From positions 62,001 to 126,000 of the forward strand of contig CAVZIJ010000007.1 in NCBI GenBank assembly GCA_963775335.1: a stretch of 64,000 nt of DNA. Reading direction: 5' to 3'. This DNA comes from CAVQCX01 sp963775335. Its GTDB lineage: Bacteria > Pseudomonadota > Gammaproteobacteria > Chromatiales > Chromatiaceae. Positions 52,772 to 61,640 of the stretch are shown here, one piece after another (the first letter of the stretch is position 1; the number at the start of each line of letters is the position of its first letter). Position numbers and translations under genes: made by a program. Below the pieces are notes generated by a model. That model searched no databases. It was not told the origin of the DNA and saw only the letters and a list, made by a program, of their open reading frames with translations.

Positions 52772-53959
52772 ATGAGAACAAGAGCCTTACTCCTGGCGCT
52801 GATCACGTTCGCGATGACATCGAGCCCGCTGCTCGCCCAACCCCCCAGTTGGTCGGGCGGAGGTCGTGGCGGCGGCGGCAAACCCGACAGCCCGGACCTC
52901 TATGGAGACATGGTGTTGATCGACCGGGATGTGAACGGCGTTCCGATCACTACCCTGGGGCTGGGGCCCCAGGATCAGTGGACGCAAGTGCCCCAGCCGA
53001 TCATGGTCGGTGACAAAGCGGGCTGCCCCCTGATCTTCACACAGCTGGCTCCGGTGGCCGCCCATTCCGTCTATGCGATGCTGGGCATTGATGCCAGGTA
53101 CATCCCCTTCGTGGACGGCGAGATCCCTGAGGAATACGCAGAGTGCTCCACAGAGGCGGACTTCGGGCGGCTGAGCAGCGCGCGTGCCCCCGATGAAGTC
53201 ATCAACCATGCACTCGTCGAAATGGTGACCTCGGCGAGCATACCCGGTGGCTTAATCGCCCTCGACGAGGCGGGGCGCCTGATGGTCAGCTACGAGGTCG
53301 ACGGCGTGCCGGTCGTTAAGACCATCGACGCGCCGCTGGAGAACCTGGCGGGCTTCGAACGGATCCTCGAGGCCGGTGAGCTCTCCCATGCTGACGTGAG
53401 CGGCGGCGCGGCAGTCCCTATGCCTGCGCGGCCGGCGGGACACACGGGGGCCCTGCATCTGTTGGACCGTGCGGCGGCCATGCTCGGCGCCGCGGGCGAC
53501 AAGAGCGGCTTTGTCGGCATCGACGTGGTCGTCTATACCACCCAGATCCGGACGATCGCCACCGACATCACGGCGGAGGCACGGAGCCTTTACGGAGCAC
53601 CCCATCCGGGGGGTTACTTCAACTTCGGAAGCTTCGTTTACGATCGCTCGGCCAGCTACCCTGGTCAGGTGTGCTACCTGAAGATCATCAGCCCCACCTC
53701 CCCGCCGGGCGAAAACGACGCCCTACCGATGGATGTGAGCGCACAGATCGTCCGGGAGGCAATCCTTCCGCTGGTGTTTCCGCCTTTGGCGAACGCCGCC
53801 GACCGTGTCGGCGGGCTGACCGATCACGGTGACTACACCGGCTTCGTTGGCACCAACGTCTGGGGGTTCGCCCAGGCCGCAGACGATGCCCGTGCCGTGA
53901 TCCAGTGGGTCCACGACCATCCGGTGCCAACCGACCTGCTCGAATACTGTGACCTGTGA
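52772..53959 (+). CDS. Secreted protein of unknown function
   Basis: 395 residues from ATG 52772 behind AAGGAGAG. It has a signal peptide (~1-22, MRTRALLLALITFAMTSSPLLA), then a Gly-rich linker (SGGGRGGGGKPD), and a globular region with no motif I recognise ('DLYGDMVLIDRDVNGVPITT', 'YGAPHPGGYFNFGSFVYDRSASYPGQVCYLKI'). Repeated 'DGVPV'-like turns suggest a beta-rich fold. It lies downstream of the two-component genes but behind its own 170-bp leader, so co-regulation is possible but not shown. Confidence 0.75.
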   Translation: MRTRALLLALITFAMTSSPLLAQPPSWSGGGRGGGGKPDSPDLYGDMVLIDRDVNGVPITTLGLGPQDQWTQVPQPIMVGDKAGCPLIFTQLAPVAAHSVYAMLGIDARYIPFVDGEIPEEYAECSTEADFGRLSSARAPDEVINHALVEMVTSASIPGGLIALDEAGRLMVSYEVDGVPVVKTIDAPLENLAGFERILEAGELSHADVSGGAAVPMPARPAGHTGALHLLDRAAAMLGAAGDKSGFVGIDVVVYTTQIRTIATDITAEARSLYGAPHPGGYFNFGSFVYDRSASYPGQVCYLKIISPTSPPGENDALPMDVSAQIVREAILPLVFPPLANAADRVGGLTDHGDYTGFVGTNVWGFAQAADDARAVIQWVHDHPVPTDLLEYCDL

Positions 53960-54029
53960 TTGCTGAAAGCGGAGCGCGGCTCGAAGCTGGTTTGCCCGAG
54001 CCGCGGGCCCGCCGCCCTGCCGTGGAGCG

Positions 54030-54196
54030 CTAGGGGCTGTTGACATTTATCTGAGCGAGGGCGATTGCGAGCGATTGTTCGTGCTGACAAGGCGCGGTGA
54101 GGAGGAAGAGTGGATCTATGGCGACGAGCCGCAACACAGTCAGCGCGGAAAAGGGCCGTAATCGGAGCGCGAACGGCAATTGTCAACAGCCCCTAG
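54030..54196. repeat. MITE-like element 1 (167 bp)
   Basis: Perfect 16-bp terminal inverted repeats CTAGGGGCTGTTGACA (54030-54045) and its complement (54181-54196) bound 167 bp with no gene. The right end supplies the stop codon of the truncated toxin-like frame on the minus strand. Confidence 0.8.
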
Positions 54197-54396
54197 AGCA
54201 GCGGCATGAAGCAGAGCGGGCGCCCCCCACCGCGTTTGCCTCGACCTTGGAGGCCGACCCGCTTCTTAACGACATGGCCGCCAAGGTCGCCGTCGATCCG
54301 TCCGGCGACGATCTCCCGGACGGCCGACGCCAGGGTCTCGTCTGTCAGGCCTTCGTACGAAACGAGGACCGAGCGCCGCCAGGTCTCCCTGGCCAT
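54193..54396 (-). pseudogene. Truncated HigB/RelE-type (DUF1044-like) toxin
   Basis: From a minus-strand ATG at 54396, the frame gives 'SYEGLTDETLASAVREIVAGRIDGDLGGHVVKKRVGLQGRGKRGG', the N-terminal and central part of a RelE-superfamily toxin. The usual C-terminal 'hydrophobic-FGFAKNER'-type block is absent, and the frame runs into the end of MITE 1, which provides the stop. The N-terminus also differs from typical members. Not expected to be functional. Confidence 0.6.
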
Positions 54397-54757
54397 TACT
54401 TGGGTTAGAGTGGCACTCCCCCTGTGAAACACTTGTCCGAGCTCGACCCGCAACGGTCATCCGCTGAACCGAGGCGTGTGGTTATGCCTGAGATCGTCCT
54501 GTGCTCCCTTCTCGTGAACCGCCTAGCAGCCTGTCGAACTTTCGACCACTAAGCAACATTTGTTTAGAAAATGAACGATTTGTCCTGCGCTACGCGAATT
54601 TGGGGCAAGTTCTCGCCGATGAGCCCGCTCAAATCCGCGTACGAGCCTGTAGCAACTGAAAGTCGGACAGGCTCCTAGTACGGACCGGTATGCTAGGTCG
54701 TGTGGGGAGGCGGGCTAAACACCCGCCCTTACTCGATTGGGCATGGTGCTGGACTCC
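54397..54757. other. Non-coding stretch holding MITE-like element 2
   Basis: No gene is seen. The central part (54523-54678) is the inverted-repeat element described separately. Confidence 0.4.
54523..54678. repeat. MITE-like element 2 (156 bp)
   Basis: Imperfect ~21-bp terminal inverted repeats: CTAGCAGCCTGTCGAACTTT (from 54523) against the complement of AAAGTCGGACAGGCTCCTAG (to 54678). The AT-richer interior has no gene. Ends are unrelated to MITE 1. Confidence 0.65.
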
Positions 54758-55150
54758 TTACATGGAGTGGAGACCAATCATGTTTCCCTCGGAATCGCGA
54801 GCCAAGGCGATGAAGCCGTGCTCACCAATGGACATTTTTTCTTTCACGACCGTGCCCCCATTTGCTGCAACACGTGAGGATTCCACGGCACAGTCTCTGC
54901 AGCCAAAGTAAACCAGCGTGCCACCACCGGCGGAGGGAAAGCCCTCCTTTTTCACCAGCATGCCACATGCGCCATACGAAGCTTGCGTAGTCGCCTTATC
55001 AGACGGGAATGCCCACATTTCCATATCCATTTCCGATGTCGGAGCGGGCATCTTTTCTAGCTTGATATCAAGTACGGATTCATAAAATTTTTTCGCCCGT
55101 TGCATATCTTGCACGTAAATTTCAAACCAGACAACAGGATTGCTTTGCAT
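54758..55150 (-). CDS. VOC-family (glyoxalase-like) protein, possible integron cassette gene
   Basis: 130 residues from ATG 55150 behind AGAGG: 'VVWFEIYVQDMQRAKKFYESVLDIKLEKM', 'MEMWAFPSDKATTQASYGACGML', 'GGGTLVYFGCRDCAVESSRVAANGGTVVKEKMSIGEHGFIALARDSEGNMIGLHS'. This is a two-module VOC fold, with candidate metal ligands E and H. The specific reaction is unknown. GC content is clearly lower than in its surroundings. An attC-like site lies about 50 bp upstream of the start, in the orientation expected for a preceding cassette, so this may be a captured gene cassette. Confidence 0.85.
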   Translation of the reverse strand: MQSNPVVWFEIYVQDMQRAKKFYESVLDIKLEKMPAPTSEMDMEMWAFPSDKATTQASYGACGMLVKKEGFPSAGGGTLVYFGCRDCAVESSRVAANGGTVVKEKMSIGEHGFIALARDSEGNMIGLHSM

Positions 55151-55198
55151 GATGGACCTCTTTTGGGAGATGACTAGATTCAACGGGGCAATGCGAAT

Positions 55199-55254
55199 GC
55201 CCGACGTTTGAGTTAAGCGGCGGCCCGTCAGGGACGTCCGCCTGGACGCATTAT
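55199..55254 (-). other. attC-like integron recombination site
   Basis: Read on the minus strand, the site has the paired-arm layout of attC sites, with an arm CGGGCCGCCGCTTAACTCAA and a partly complementary arm GCGTCCAGGCGGACGTCC. It ends in GTCGGGC, a one-base variant of the GTTRRRC core. Its far core is replaced by the 5' end of a group II intron at 55255. Orientation agrees with the VOC gene being the next cassette. Confidence 0.45.
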
Positions 55255-55640
55255 GTGTGCCCGGCGTGGGCATGATCTTATGGAGTGCGAGTCCCCTGTA
55301 CATATTCCGGGAAGAAGTCATAGTGACAACTTCAAAAAGTACTAGCCGACGGCAAGAGCAAAGGGGCGACCCGATGTCTGGAAGAAGCCCGAGGGCGATT
55401 CCGAACAAAGGTCTGAAGGCAGTGTGAGTGGGCATGCCCGTGAGCTCAAGTAACTCCCTAACCCCGGCCGGGGATTTGGGTGCTCGGCGCGTCACGGAGC
55501 CATCTCCTATCGATTTTGCACCGGTGGAATACATCGCATCGCCTGCGAGTATAGCCGAAGCGTGGAAACGCGTCAGAGCCAATAAGGGAGCGCCCGGTGT
55601 TGATGGTATCAGCATCGCGAGGTTCCCGAAGGGGGGACGA
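55255..55640 (+). mobile_element. 5' fragment of a group II intron (group IIC-attC type)
   Basis: It begins GTGTGCCCGGCGTGGGCATG, the GUGYG 5' end plus first stem of bacterial group II introns, directly at the attC-like site. About 180 nt of structured RNA follow, and then an intron-encoded protein starting at 55434. The element ends abruptly near 55633-55640; the catalytic reverse-transcriptase motifs and 3' domains V/VI are missing. Placement and opposite orientation to the cassette gene match the known habit of group IIC-attC introns. Confidence 0.6.
55434..55633 (+). pseudogene. Group II intron reverse transcriptase/maturase, N-terminal fragment
   Basis: From ATG 55434: MPVSSSNSLTPAGDLGARRV, then 'SIAEAWKRVRANKGAPGVDGISI', the conserved RT-0 region ('W..V..NKGA.GVDG') of group II intron-encoded proteins. 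The similarity is lost after about 65 codons and no YADD motif follows, so it is truncated. Confidence 0.7.
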
Positions 55641-55795
55641 CCCCGCAGGGGGACCGGGGTCAGGCCTCCCATTTCCCATCAGTCGAAAAATGGCTACTGT
55701 GGCGGCACGCCGCACGCAAGGGATTGCGTTACAGGCCTCCGATTACGAACGGAGCTTGGCCGGGCAAGGCCCCGCCGATGGCGGCGTGTCGCTTC

Positions 55796-57676
55796 CTACA
55801 CCGCCCTGCTCGCCGGAGGCCTCCAGAGCAGCGCCACCCCTATCAGCGACGACAGCAGCGAAGCGGCGAGCACTGCAAGCTTGGCTGCGGCGAAGTCACC
55901 GGGGCCGGGGAACGCCTGCCCGGCGATGAACAGCGACATCGTGAAGCCGATTCCGGCCAGGGCGCCGGCGCCAATGATCTGTCGCCAGGAGTATGCGCTC
56001 GGCTTGCGCGCAAGGCCCAGGCGAACAGCCAGGGCGCAGGCCGAGAGGAATCCCAACGGCTTGCCGATGGCCAGGCTGACGAGAATCGCGATCAGAAGCG
56101 CGCCGTGCTGGTCGAAGACGCCCGGTGTGAGACTGACCCCTGCATTGGCCAAGGCGAAGACCGGCAGCACCAGGTAGCTCGAGCGCGGTGCGGCGGTGCG
56201 CAGCAGGCGGTCCGCGGGGGATTCGAGACGATCATGGATCGCGTCCAGGGCCGCCAGCGCGGGCGAGGAAGGGCCGCGGCGGAATTGCTCCCCGCTATGC
56301 TGAGCCTCCGCCGTCAGGATCGTGTCCGCCTGCATGGCCAGGGTTTTGTAGTCTGGCGGCGGTCGTGTGGGGATCAGTGCGGCCAGGACGACACCGGCGA
56401 GGGTGCCGTGCAAGCCGCCGGCGAAGACGCAGACCCAGAGCGCGATGCCCATCAAGATGTAGGGGGAGACGCGATAGACGCCGGATCGGTTGAGTACCGC
56501 CAGCCCGGCGGTGATCGCCGCTGCAGCGGCGAGATAGCCGATGACCAGGTCGCCGGAATAGAAGATCGCCACCACGATGATCGCACCGATGTCGTCGACG
56601 ATGGCGGCGGCGGTCAGAAAGATGCGCAGCTCGATCGGCACCCGCGCCCCCAGCATGGCGATCAAGGCCACCGCAAAGGCGGTGTCGGTCGACATCGGCA
56701 CGCCCCAGCCGATCGCCCAGGGGCCGGGCGCGATGACGAGAAGATAGAGAGCGGCCGGCACGGCCATGCCGCCGATCGCCGCGGCGATGGGCAATGCCGC
56801 CGCCTGCGGGCTCGCCAGATGGCCGACAGTGACCTCACGTTTGATCTCGAGGCCCACCACGAGAAAGAAGACCGTCAGGAAGGCGTCGTTTACCCAATCC
56901 AGCGCTGACATCCGGAACGCCGATTCGCCGAACGTGAGTCCGACATCGGTATGCCAGAAGGCAGCGAAGGCGGGGCCGAGCCTCGAATTGGTGAGTGCGA
57001 GGGCAAGGACCGAGGCGAGCAGCAGCAGCACGCCAGCCGAGGGGGCCCAGCTCGCGAAGGTCAGGGCGGCCGAGCGCACGCGGTGGCCGAGGGTGCCGAG
57101 CATCGCATCGGCGAAGGAGCTTTCATCCCAGGGTCCGTCGTAGCGGCGCCCGTTGATGAAGAAGGTGGGCGTGTAGTGCACACCGCTCGCCCGTGCGCTC
57201 TCGATGTCGAGATTCACCCGCCTTCTGGCCTGCTCGGTGACCTCCCGCCGGGTTTCGGCATCCAGCCGCGCCAGGCCGATCGTCTCGGCGACGGCGTACA
57301 GGTCGTCCCTGGTCAGCGTGTGGGAGCGCGTCATCAGGGTGACGTGTGCCTGCCAGAATTGCTCGTGATCCGCGGCCGATTCGGCGAGCTCGGCGGCAGG
57401 CTGTGCCAGCTCGCTGCCGATCAGCGGACGATGACGGAACACGTAGCGCAGACGATCGCCGAGCTGAGTGCGCACCTGCGTGATGCGCTCGTTGGCGGCG
57501 CGACAGTACGGGCAGGCGTAACTGCCGTATTCCACCAGGGTGATGGGCGCGTCCCTGGGTCCGAGCAGATGATCCTTGAGCTCGTCCACCGGGGGGGCGA
57601 GGCGATTGGTCGCTGCCACCGGGGCCTGGATCTCGGTCGCGGGATCGCCTGATCCACTCACCGCTGGGTCATTCAT
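55796..57676 (-). CDS. nhaA: Na+/H+ antiporter NhaA with N-terminal DsbA-like thioredoxin domain
   Basis: 626 residues from ATG 57676. Residues ~35-210 form a DsbA-type thioredoxin domain with CPYC (Cys55-Cys58), helical insert and cis-Pro strand 'GVHYTPTFFINGRRYDG'. From ~230 there is a complete NhaA: 'VNDAFLTVFFLVVGLEIKREVTVG', 'GWGVPMSTDTAFAVALIAMLG', the ion-binding pair in 'AAAIVDDIGAIIVVAIFYS', and late helices 'LVLPVFALANAGVSL' and 'GIGFTMSLFIAGQAF'. It would exchange Na+ for H+ across the inner membrane. The thiol domain has no signal peptide, so its side of the membrane is unclear. Neighbours on this strand (UBP zinc finger, thioredoxin-reductase-like protein) suggest a redox-linked set. 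Confidence 0.93.
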   Translation of the reverse strand: MNDPAVSGSGDPATEIQAPVAATNRLAPPVDELKDHLLGPRDAPITLVEYGSYACPYCRAANERITQVRTQLGDRLRYVFRHRPLIGSELAQPAAELAESAADHEQFWQAHVTLMTRSHTLTRDDLYAVAETIGLARLDAETRREVTEQARRRVNLDIESARASGVHYTPTFFINGRRYDGPWDESSFADAMLGTLGHRVRSAALTFASWAPSAGVLLLLASVLALALTNSRLGPAFAAFWHTDVGLTFGESAFRMSALDWVNDAFLTVFFLVVGLEIKREVTVGHLASPQAAALPIAAAIGGMAVPAALYLLVIAPGPWAIGWGVPMSTDTAFAVALIAMLGARVPIELRIFLTAAAIVDDIGAIIVVAIFYSGDLVIGYLAAAAAITAGLAVLNRSGVYRVSPYILMGIALWVCVFAGGLHGTLAGVVLAALIPTRPPPDYKTLAMQADTILTAEAQHSGEQFRRGPSSPALAALDAIHDRLESPADRLLRTAAPRSSYLVLPVFALANAGVSLTPGVFDQHGALLIAILVSLAIGKPLGFLSACALAVRLGLARKPSAYSWRQIIGAGALAGIGFTMSLFIAGQAFPGPGDFAAAKLAVLAASLLSSLIGVALLWRPPASRAV

Positions 57677-57850
57677 GATGCGGGGCGACGGGCCGGGCCG
57701 AGCGGCCCAGCGCTTGCCACGAAGACGGTCTCGCGATGGCCCGGGCGCATGCAAGGGTGGTCGTGGGACATCCGAGGCGGCCTTGACGACGGCTCACGGG
57801 CTGCCCGCTGCAGGAGTGGCAACGGCATGCCCCGTGCCCGGCACCGCGTG

Positions 57851-58120
57851 TCAATATTCGGCGAAGGCATCGTGCGGATAGCAGTATAGCCAGCGCTCTC
57901 CGGGCTCGGCCGAGGCGATCACGGGATGGCCACTGGCGTGCGCATGTTTGCTGGCGTGGCGATTGGGCGAGCTGTCACAGCACAGGGTTGCACCGCAGGT
58001 CTGGCAGGTCCGCAGATGGACCCAGGTCGCACCGATCTCGACGCACGCCTCGCATTCGCGCCGTTTCGGCTCTTTCAGGCTCGTCAGCGAGCTTAGATGA
58101 GCGCAGATTTTGGCAGCCAT
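57851..58120 (-). CDS. UBP-type zinc finger protein
   Basis: 89 residues, a single UBP zinc-finger domain: 'CAHLSSLTSLKEPKRRECEACVEIGATWVHLRTCQTCGATLCCDSSPNRHASKHAHASGHPVI'. The Cys/His spacing is that of ubiquitin-hydrolase zinc fingers found in bacteria as stand-alone proteins. Bacterial partners are unknown. It lies 12 bp after the thioredoxin-reductase-like gene, so it is probably co-transcribed with it. Confidence 0.9.
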   Translation of the reverse strand: MAAKICAHLSSLTSLKEPKRRECEACVEIGATWVHLRTCQTCGATLCCDSSPNRHASKHAHASGHPVIASAEPGERWLYCYPHDAFAEY

Positions 58121-58132
58121 GATCCTTTCCTG

Positions 58133-59812
58133 TTACTCGCGGAGCACCTGATGGACAAAGGCGATCGCAATCGACCCCTCGCCGACCGCCGACGCCACCC
58201 GTTTGATGCTGCCTGAGCGAACGTCGCCGACGGCGAACACCCCGGGGACACTCGTCTCGAGCAGATGAGGGGCGCGAGGGAGCGGCCAATGCGCCGCGCT
58301 GAGCTCCGCCTCGGAAAGTGCCGGGCCGGTCTTGATGAACCCCTTTGCGTCGCGCACCACGCAGCCGTCGAGCCATCCCGTGTTGGGCTCGGCGCCGGCC
58401 ATGAAGAAGACGTGTTGGATGTCCCGGGTCTCGCTGTGGCCGGTGTGAGCGTCGCGCCAGCGCACGCGCTCGAGATGGATGCCGCCTTCGAGGGCGGTCA
58501 GCTCCGTTTGCGTTCGCAGGACCAGGCCGGAGGTTTCTTCGATGCGCCGGATCAGATAGCGCGACATGCTCTGGGCGAGCCCATTGGAGCGGACGAGCAT
58601 GTGCACACGCCGCGCCGTCTGTGCGAGAAACACCGCGGCCTGGCCGGCCGAGTTTCCGCCTCCGACCACGATCACCTCGGCGTCGACGCACAGCTGCGCC
58701 TCCATGAAGCTCGCGGCGTAATACACGCCTGCGCCTTCGAAGCGCGCCAGGTTCTCTATCGCGGGTTTACGGTACTCCGCGCCGGTCGCGATGATGATCG
58801 CGCGCGTCGGCACGCGCCGGTCCCCGCCGATCTCGACGCCATAGGGCAGGTGGTCGCAGCTGAGGCGCGTGGCGGGCTCGGCAATCATCACCTGGGCGCC
58901 GAATTTCTGCGCCTGGGTGTATGCCCGGCCGGTGAGATCCTGGCCCGAGATACCGGTTGGAAAGCCGAGGTAGTTCTCGATCCGCGAGCTCGACCCGGCC
59001 TGGCCCCCCGGGGCGCTCGATTCCAGCACCAGGACGTCGAGCCCTTCCGAGGCGGCATACACAGCCGCCGCGAGCCCTGCCGGTCCGGCGCCGATGATGA
59101 CCAGGTCGCGTACCTGGGTCGCATCTATACCGGTGTTGAAGCCCAGGCAGTCCGCGATCTCTTGATTGGTGGGGCGGCGCAGTACGACCTCGCCGCGACA
59201 GATGAGCACCGGCACGTCCGCAACGGTGACATGAAACCGGTCGAGAAACTGTTGGACGTCGTTGTCGTGGTCCAGGTCGATGTATGAATACGGATGCCCG
59301 TTGCGTGTCAGAAACGCCTTGACGCGCAGCGTTCCGGCGCAATGGTCGGAGCCCAGGAGCACGGCGTCGCCGAGCCCGCGGGAGATCAGCTCCACGCGGC
59401 GGAGGATGAAGGCGCGCAGGATGAGCCCGCTCAGCTCGGCATCGGTCTGTACCAGTGCCAACAACTGTTCGCGAGCCAGCTCGATCACCTCGCCCGCCTG
59501 GCTGACGCGCGCGCGCACCAAGGCGCGCCGGCCGGCGAGCATGCTGATCTCGCCGCCGAACTGACCCGGCCCCAGACTGGCGACGGCCACGCCGTCCTCG
59601 CCCGAGGGGCGGTCGATCTCGACGCGGCCGGCCGTGACCACGACAAAGGGTATGACCGGGTCGCCCGGCTTGAAGATGACCTCGCCGCGCCGGGTAGCAC
59701 GTACCTGTCCATGGGTCGCGATGCGCGCGATCTGAGCCGGCGTCAACGTCGGGAAGATCCGCTCGGCCGCGCGGGCAGACCCCGAAGGGGTGGCCAGGAC
59801 GTTACCGGTCAT
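58133..59812 (-). CDS. cNMP-binding thioredoxin-reductase-like FAD oxidoreductase
   Basis: 559 residues. N-terminal cyclic-nucleotide-binding beta-barrel (~20-150, 'VIFKPGDPVIPFVVVTAGRVEID', 'GPGQFGGEISMLAGRRALVRA'), then a glutaredoxin-like segment (~160-235, 'DHCAGTLRVKAFLTRNGHPYSYIDLD'). The rest is a thioredoxin-reductase-type core with FAD site 'VIIGAGPAGLAAAVYAASEGLDVLVLE', NAD(P) site 'VIVVGGGNSAGQAAVFLAQTARRVHMLVR' and 'GVFAVGDVRSGSIKRVASAVGEGS'. The CxxC of true thioredoxin reductases is absent ('GVYYAASFMEAQLC'), so the electron acceptor must differ. It is co-directional with the UBP finger and DsbA-NhaA genes. Confidence 0.92.
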   Translation of the reverse strand: MTGNVLATPSGSARAAERIFPTLTPAQIARIATHGQVRATRRGEVIFKPGDPVIPFVVVTAGRVEIDRPSGEDGVAVASLGPGQFGGEISMLAGRRALVRARVSQAGEVIELAREQLLALVQTDAELSGLILRAFILRRVELISRGLGDAVLLGSDHCAGTLRVKAFLTRNGHPYSYIDLDHDNDVQQFLDRFHVTVADVPVLICRGEVVLRRPTNQEIADCLGFNTGIDATQVRDLVIIGAGPAGLAAAVYAASEGLDVLVLESSAPGGQAGSSSRIENYLGFPTGISGQDLTGRAYTQAQKFGAQVMIAEPATRLSCDHLPYGVEIGGDRRVPTRAIIIATGAEYRKPAIENLARFEGAGVYYAASFMEAQLCVDAEVIVVGGGNSAGQAAVFLAQTARRVHMLVRSNGLAQSMSRYLIRRIEETSGLVLRTQTELTALEGGIHLERVRWRDAHTGHSETRDIQHVFFMAGAEPNTGWLDGCVVRDAKGFIKTGPALSEAELSAAHWPLPRAPHLLETSVPGVFAVGDVRSGSIKRVASAVGEGSIAIAFVHQVLRE

Positions 59813-60218
59813 CGCGGCCTGCCTCGCGTATGCGCTCGGCGCAGCAGGGGGTGAGCTTCAACATCCCCTGGTCGATCCCCTGCGATCCGGTTGACAAAAA
59901 CTTCACCAGCACTGCGGTTGCCTTCTGCGGGTTTCCCTCGAGCACCCAATGTCAGGTGTTTTTGAGGATGATCGTCGTGACATGGAAGGCCGCAAGCTTG
60001 CGAGGAGAGAGGCGCTCCCAATTCGGCCGCCGGAAACCGAGTGCGGAGCGGCGCGAGGCCGAGCCTGGGGCCCTGCCGCAGGCTCAGCTGTCTGACAACA
60101 ATATAGTCCGTGCGGCGATGGGCACTCGTCGCCCCGAAGAAACAATACCAGCGAGTAATTGCGTGTTTGCCGGCGGCAAAGTGACGCTAGCGCAGCGCCC
60201 CTGACTGCGCTTCGCCGG
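59813..60218. other. Intergenic region
   Basis: About 400 bp without a credible gene. The open frames that cross it have no domain character. Confidence 0.4.
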
Positions 60219-60420
60219 TCAGCGGTCGGTGACGCCCGCAAGCTGAGCTCTGGCGACGGCCACGACATGGTCGGCGTGAGCCCGAGCTCCTTCTGAAGCG
60301 CTTTCAAGGGCTCTGAGGCGGCGAAGGTCGACATGCCGAGGAACCCCCTGGCCGGTGGGGCCGACATAACGCTCCCAGCCGAAGGTCGAGGCCGCGCTGC
60401 CTGCCGCCTGTGCCGGTGGT
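60219..60420 (-). pseudogene. Transketolase C-terminal remnant with two frameshifts
   Basis: The minus strand reads 'STFGWERYVGPTG' in one frame, 'GMSTFAASEPLKALQKELGLTP' in a second and 'ADHVVAVARAQLAGVTDR'-stop in the first again. This is the extreme C-terminus of a transketolase, broken by two compensating shifts. Nothing upstream resembles the catalytic domains, so it is a leftover of a lost or duplicated tkt gene. Confidence 0.7.
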
Positions 60421-60561
60421 CGCCGGGGCGCCCGGGAGGGGGCCTCCGCTGCGATCGGCGATGACCCGCGTATCTCAGCAAGCAGGATCGGGGCCCCGTC
60501 CCGAACGGTGTTCTTCATCCGCGCGACGAGATCGATAAGTCAAGGAACTTGCGCACACCAG

Positions 60562-60600
60562 CGTCAAGCAGGGCCTTTTGGCCGTCAAGCAGGGCCTTTT
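60562..60600. repeat. Two-copy 21-bp direct repeat
   Basis: CGTCAAGCAGGGCCTTTT occurs at 60562-60579 and 60583-60600. Confidence 0.7.
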
Positions 60601-60754
60601 CAGGCCCATGGCGGTTCCACCACGGGGGGTTCAGGATGGTTTCGTGCAGCACAGGTGGTCGCAGACCGGCGCGGGGCGCTGCTTCGGGGCCGCTGGCTTC
60701 CTTTCGGCCTTCGGCGGCTGAAAGCAAATTCCTATCGGAGCGGCCAGCAAGGCT

Positions 60755-61640
60755 GCGGATCTAGTGGGGTGCGAGTCCTCACGCCGTCAGTTGCTCGATT
60801 CGGACGGCTAGCATATCCGATGCGCGGGGAGGAAACGAACCGCCATATGCTCGAATGTAAAAGCCACGGCTGCTCGGTGCGGCGAGCCGCACTGCGGTAG
60901 GAGCGACCTGAATGGCGAGCAAAACCGGAGGCCTGAACATTAGCAAATAGCTGCAGCCTCGAGAATTGCTTCCGTACGGAAGTCGCTGTACGGGACTTGT
61001 TGTGGGATGCCGACCTGCTGGTAGGATGGGGAAGGCCGATGTCGCATGGGAAGAAACGAGCAAGGGCATCGTGCGGACCACCGGGGTAGGGGCTCAAGCA
61101 TCTGGTGAAAGATCGGCGGAGATAACGCTGGCAAGGGCCTATTGCCAGCAGGGGCTCGCAGCAACCTGCAAAGACTGAAGCTCAGAGCGATAAGCGAAGG
61201 GATTCAGAGGCTCTAGGTCTGGCGCATGAGTCCGTCAGAGCGATGAGGGCTGGGTAGCGCTGGCCTAGGTCGTGCTGGACACGGCCTCCGGAGAGGTAAC
61301 GCCTCGATGGAGCAAAGGGGCTCTCGGTACATGACGGTTGTCTAGTGGCGCCACGTCAGGACGCAGAGCCTGGATGTCGTGGATAACGCGCGAGGGCAAC
61401 GAGTCTGAAGGCAAACCATGTTGGTGAGGGGTGCATGTGGGCGAGCACTTAAGCGTCGATCGGCATCGGGAAGGCTATCAGAGGAAAGGTCATGATCGCC
61501 AACCGGACTCGGGAGTGGTGCGACAGGGAGGTCGCGTTGACGGACCTAAGGATGGAAATCCGACCGCCCGGGATGAAAAGGGGGGGCTTGTGGAACCGTG
61601 CGGTACGGTTTGATGACCATTTGCCACGCAACCGGAAACG
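60755..61640 (+). ncRNA. Possible structured RNA / degenerate group II intron-like region (no gene)
   Basis: A ~0.9-kb stretch with no protein-coding character but many short complementary segments and GNRA-like turns. It starts GGGGTGCGAGTCCTCACGCC and ends near a GAACCGTGCGGTACGGTT hairpin that loosely resembles a shortened group II domain V. A GTGCGAGTCC motif is shared with the intron fragment at 55255. No intron-encoded protein is present. Short frames here (such as 61492-61761) look accidental. The assignment is tentative. Confidence 0.3.

Noticed and set aside
59903..60481. 192-codon minus-strand gene
   Set aside because: Only the short stretch matching transketolase is meaningful, and it shares the frame by chance through a frameshift; the rest is low-complexity.
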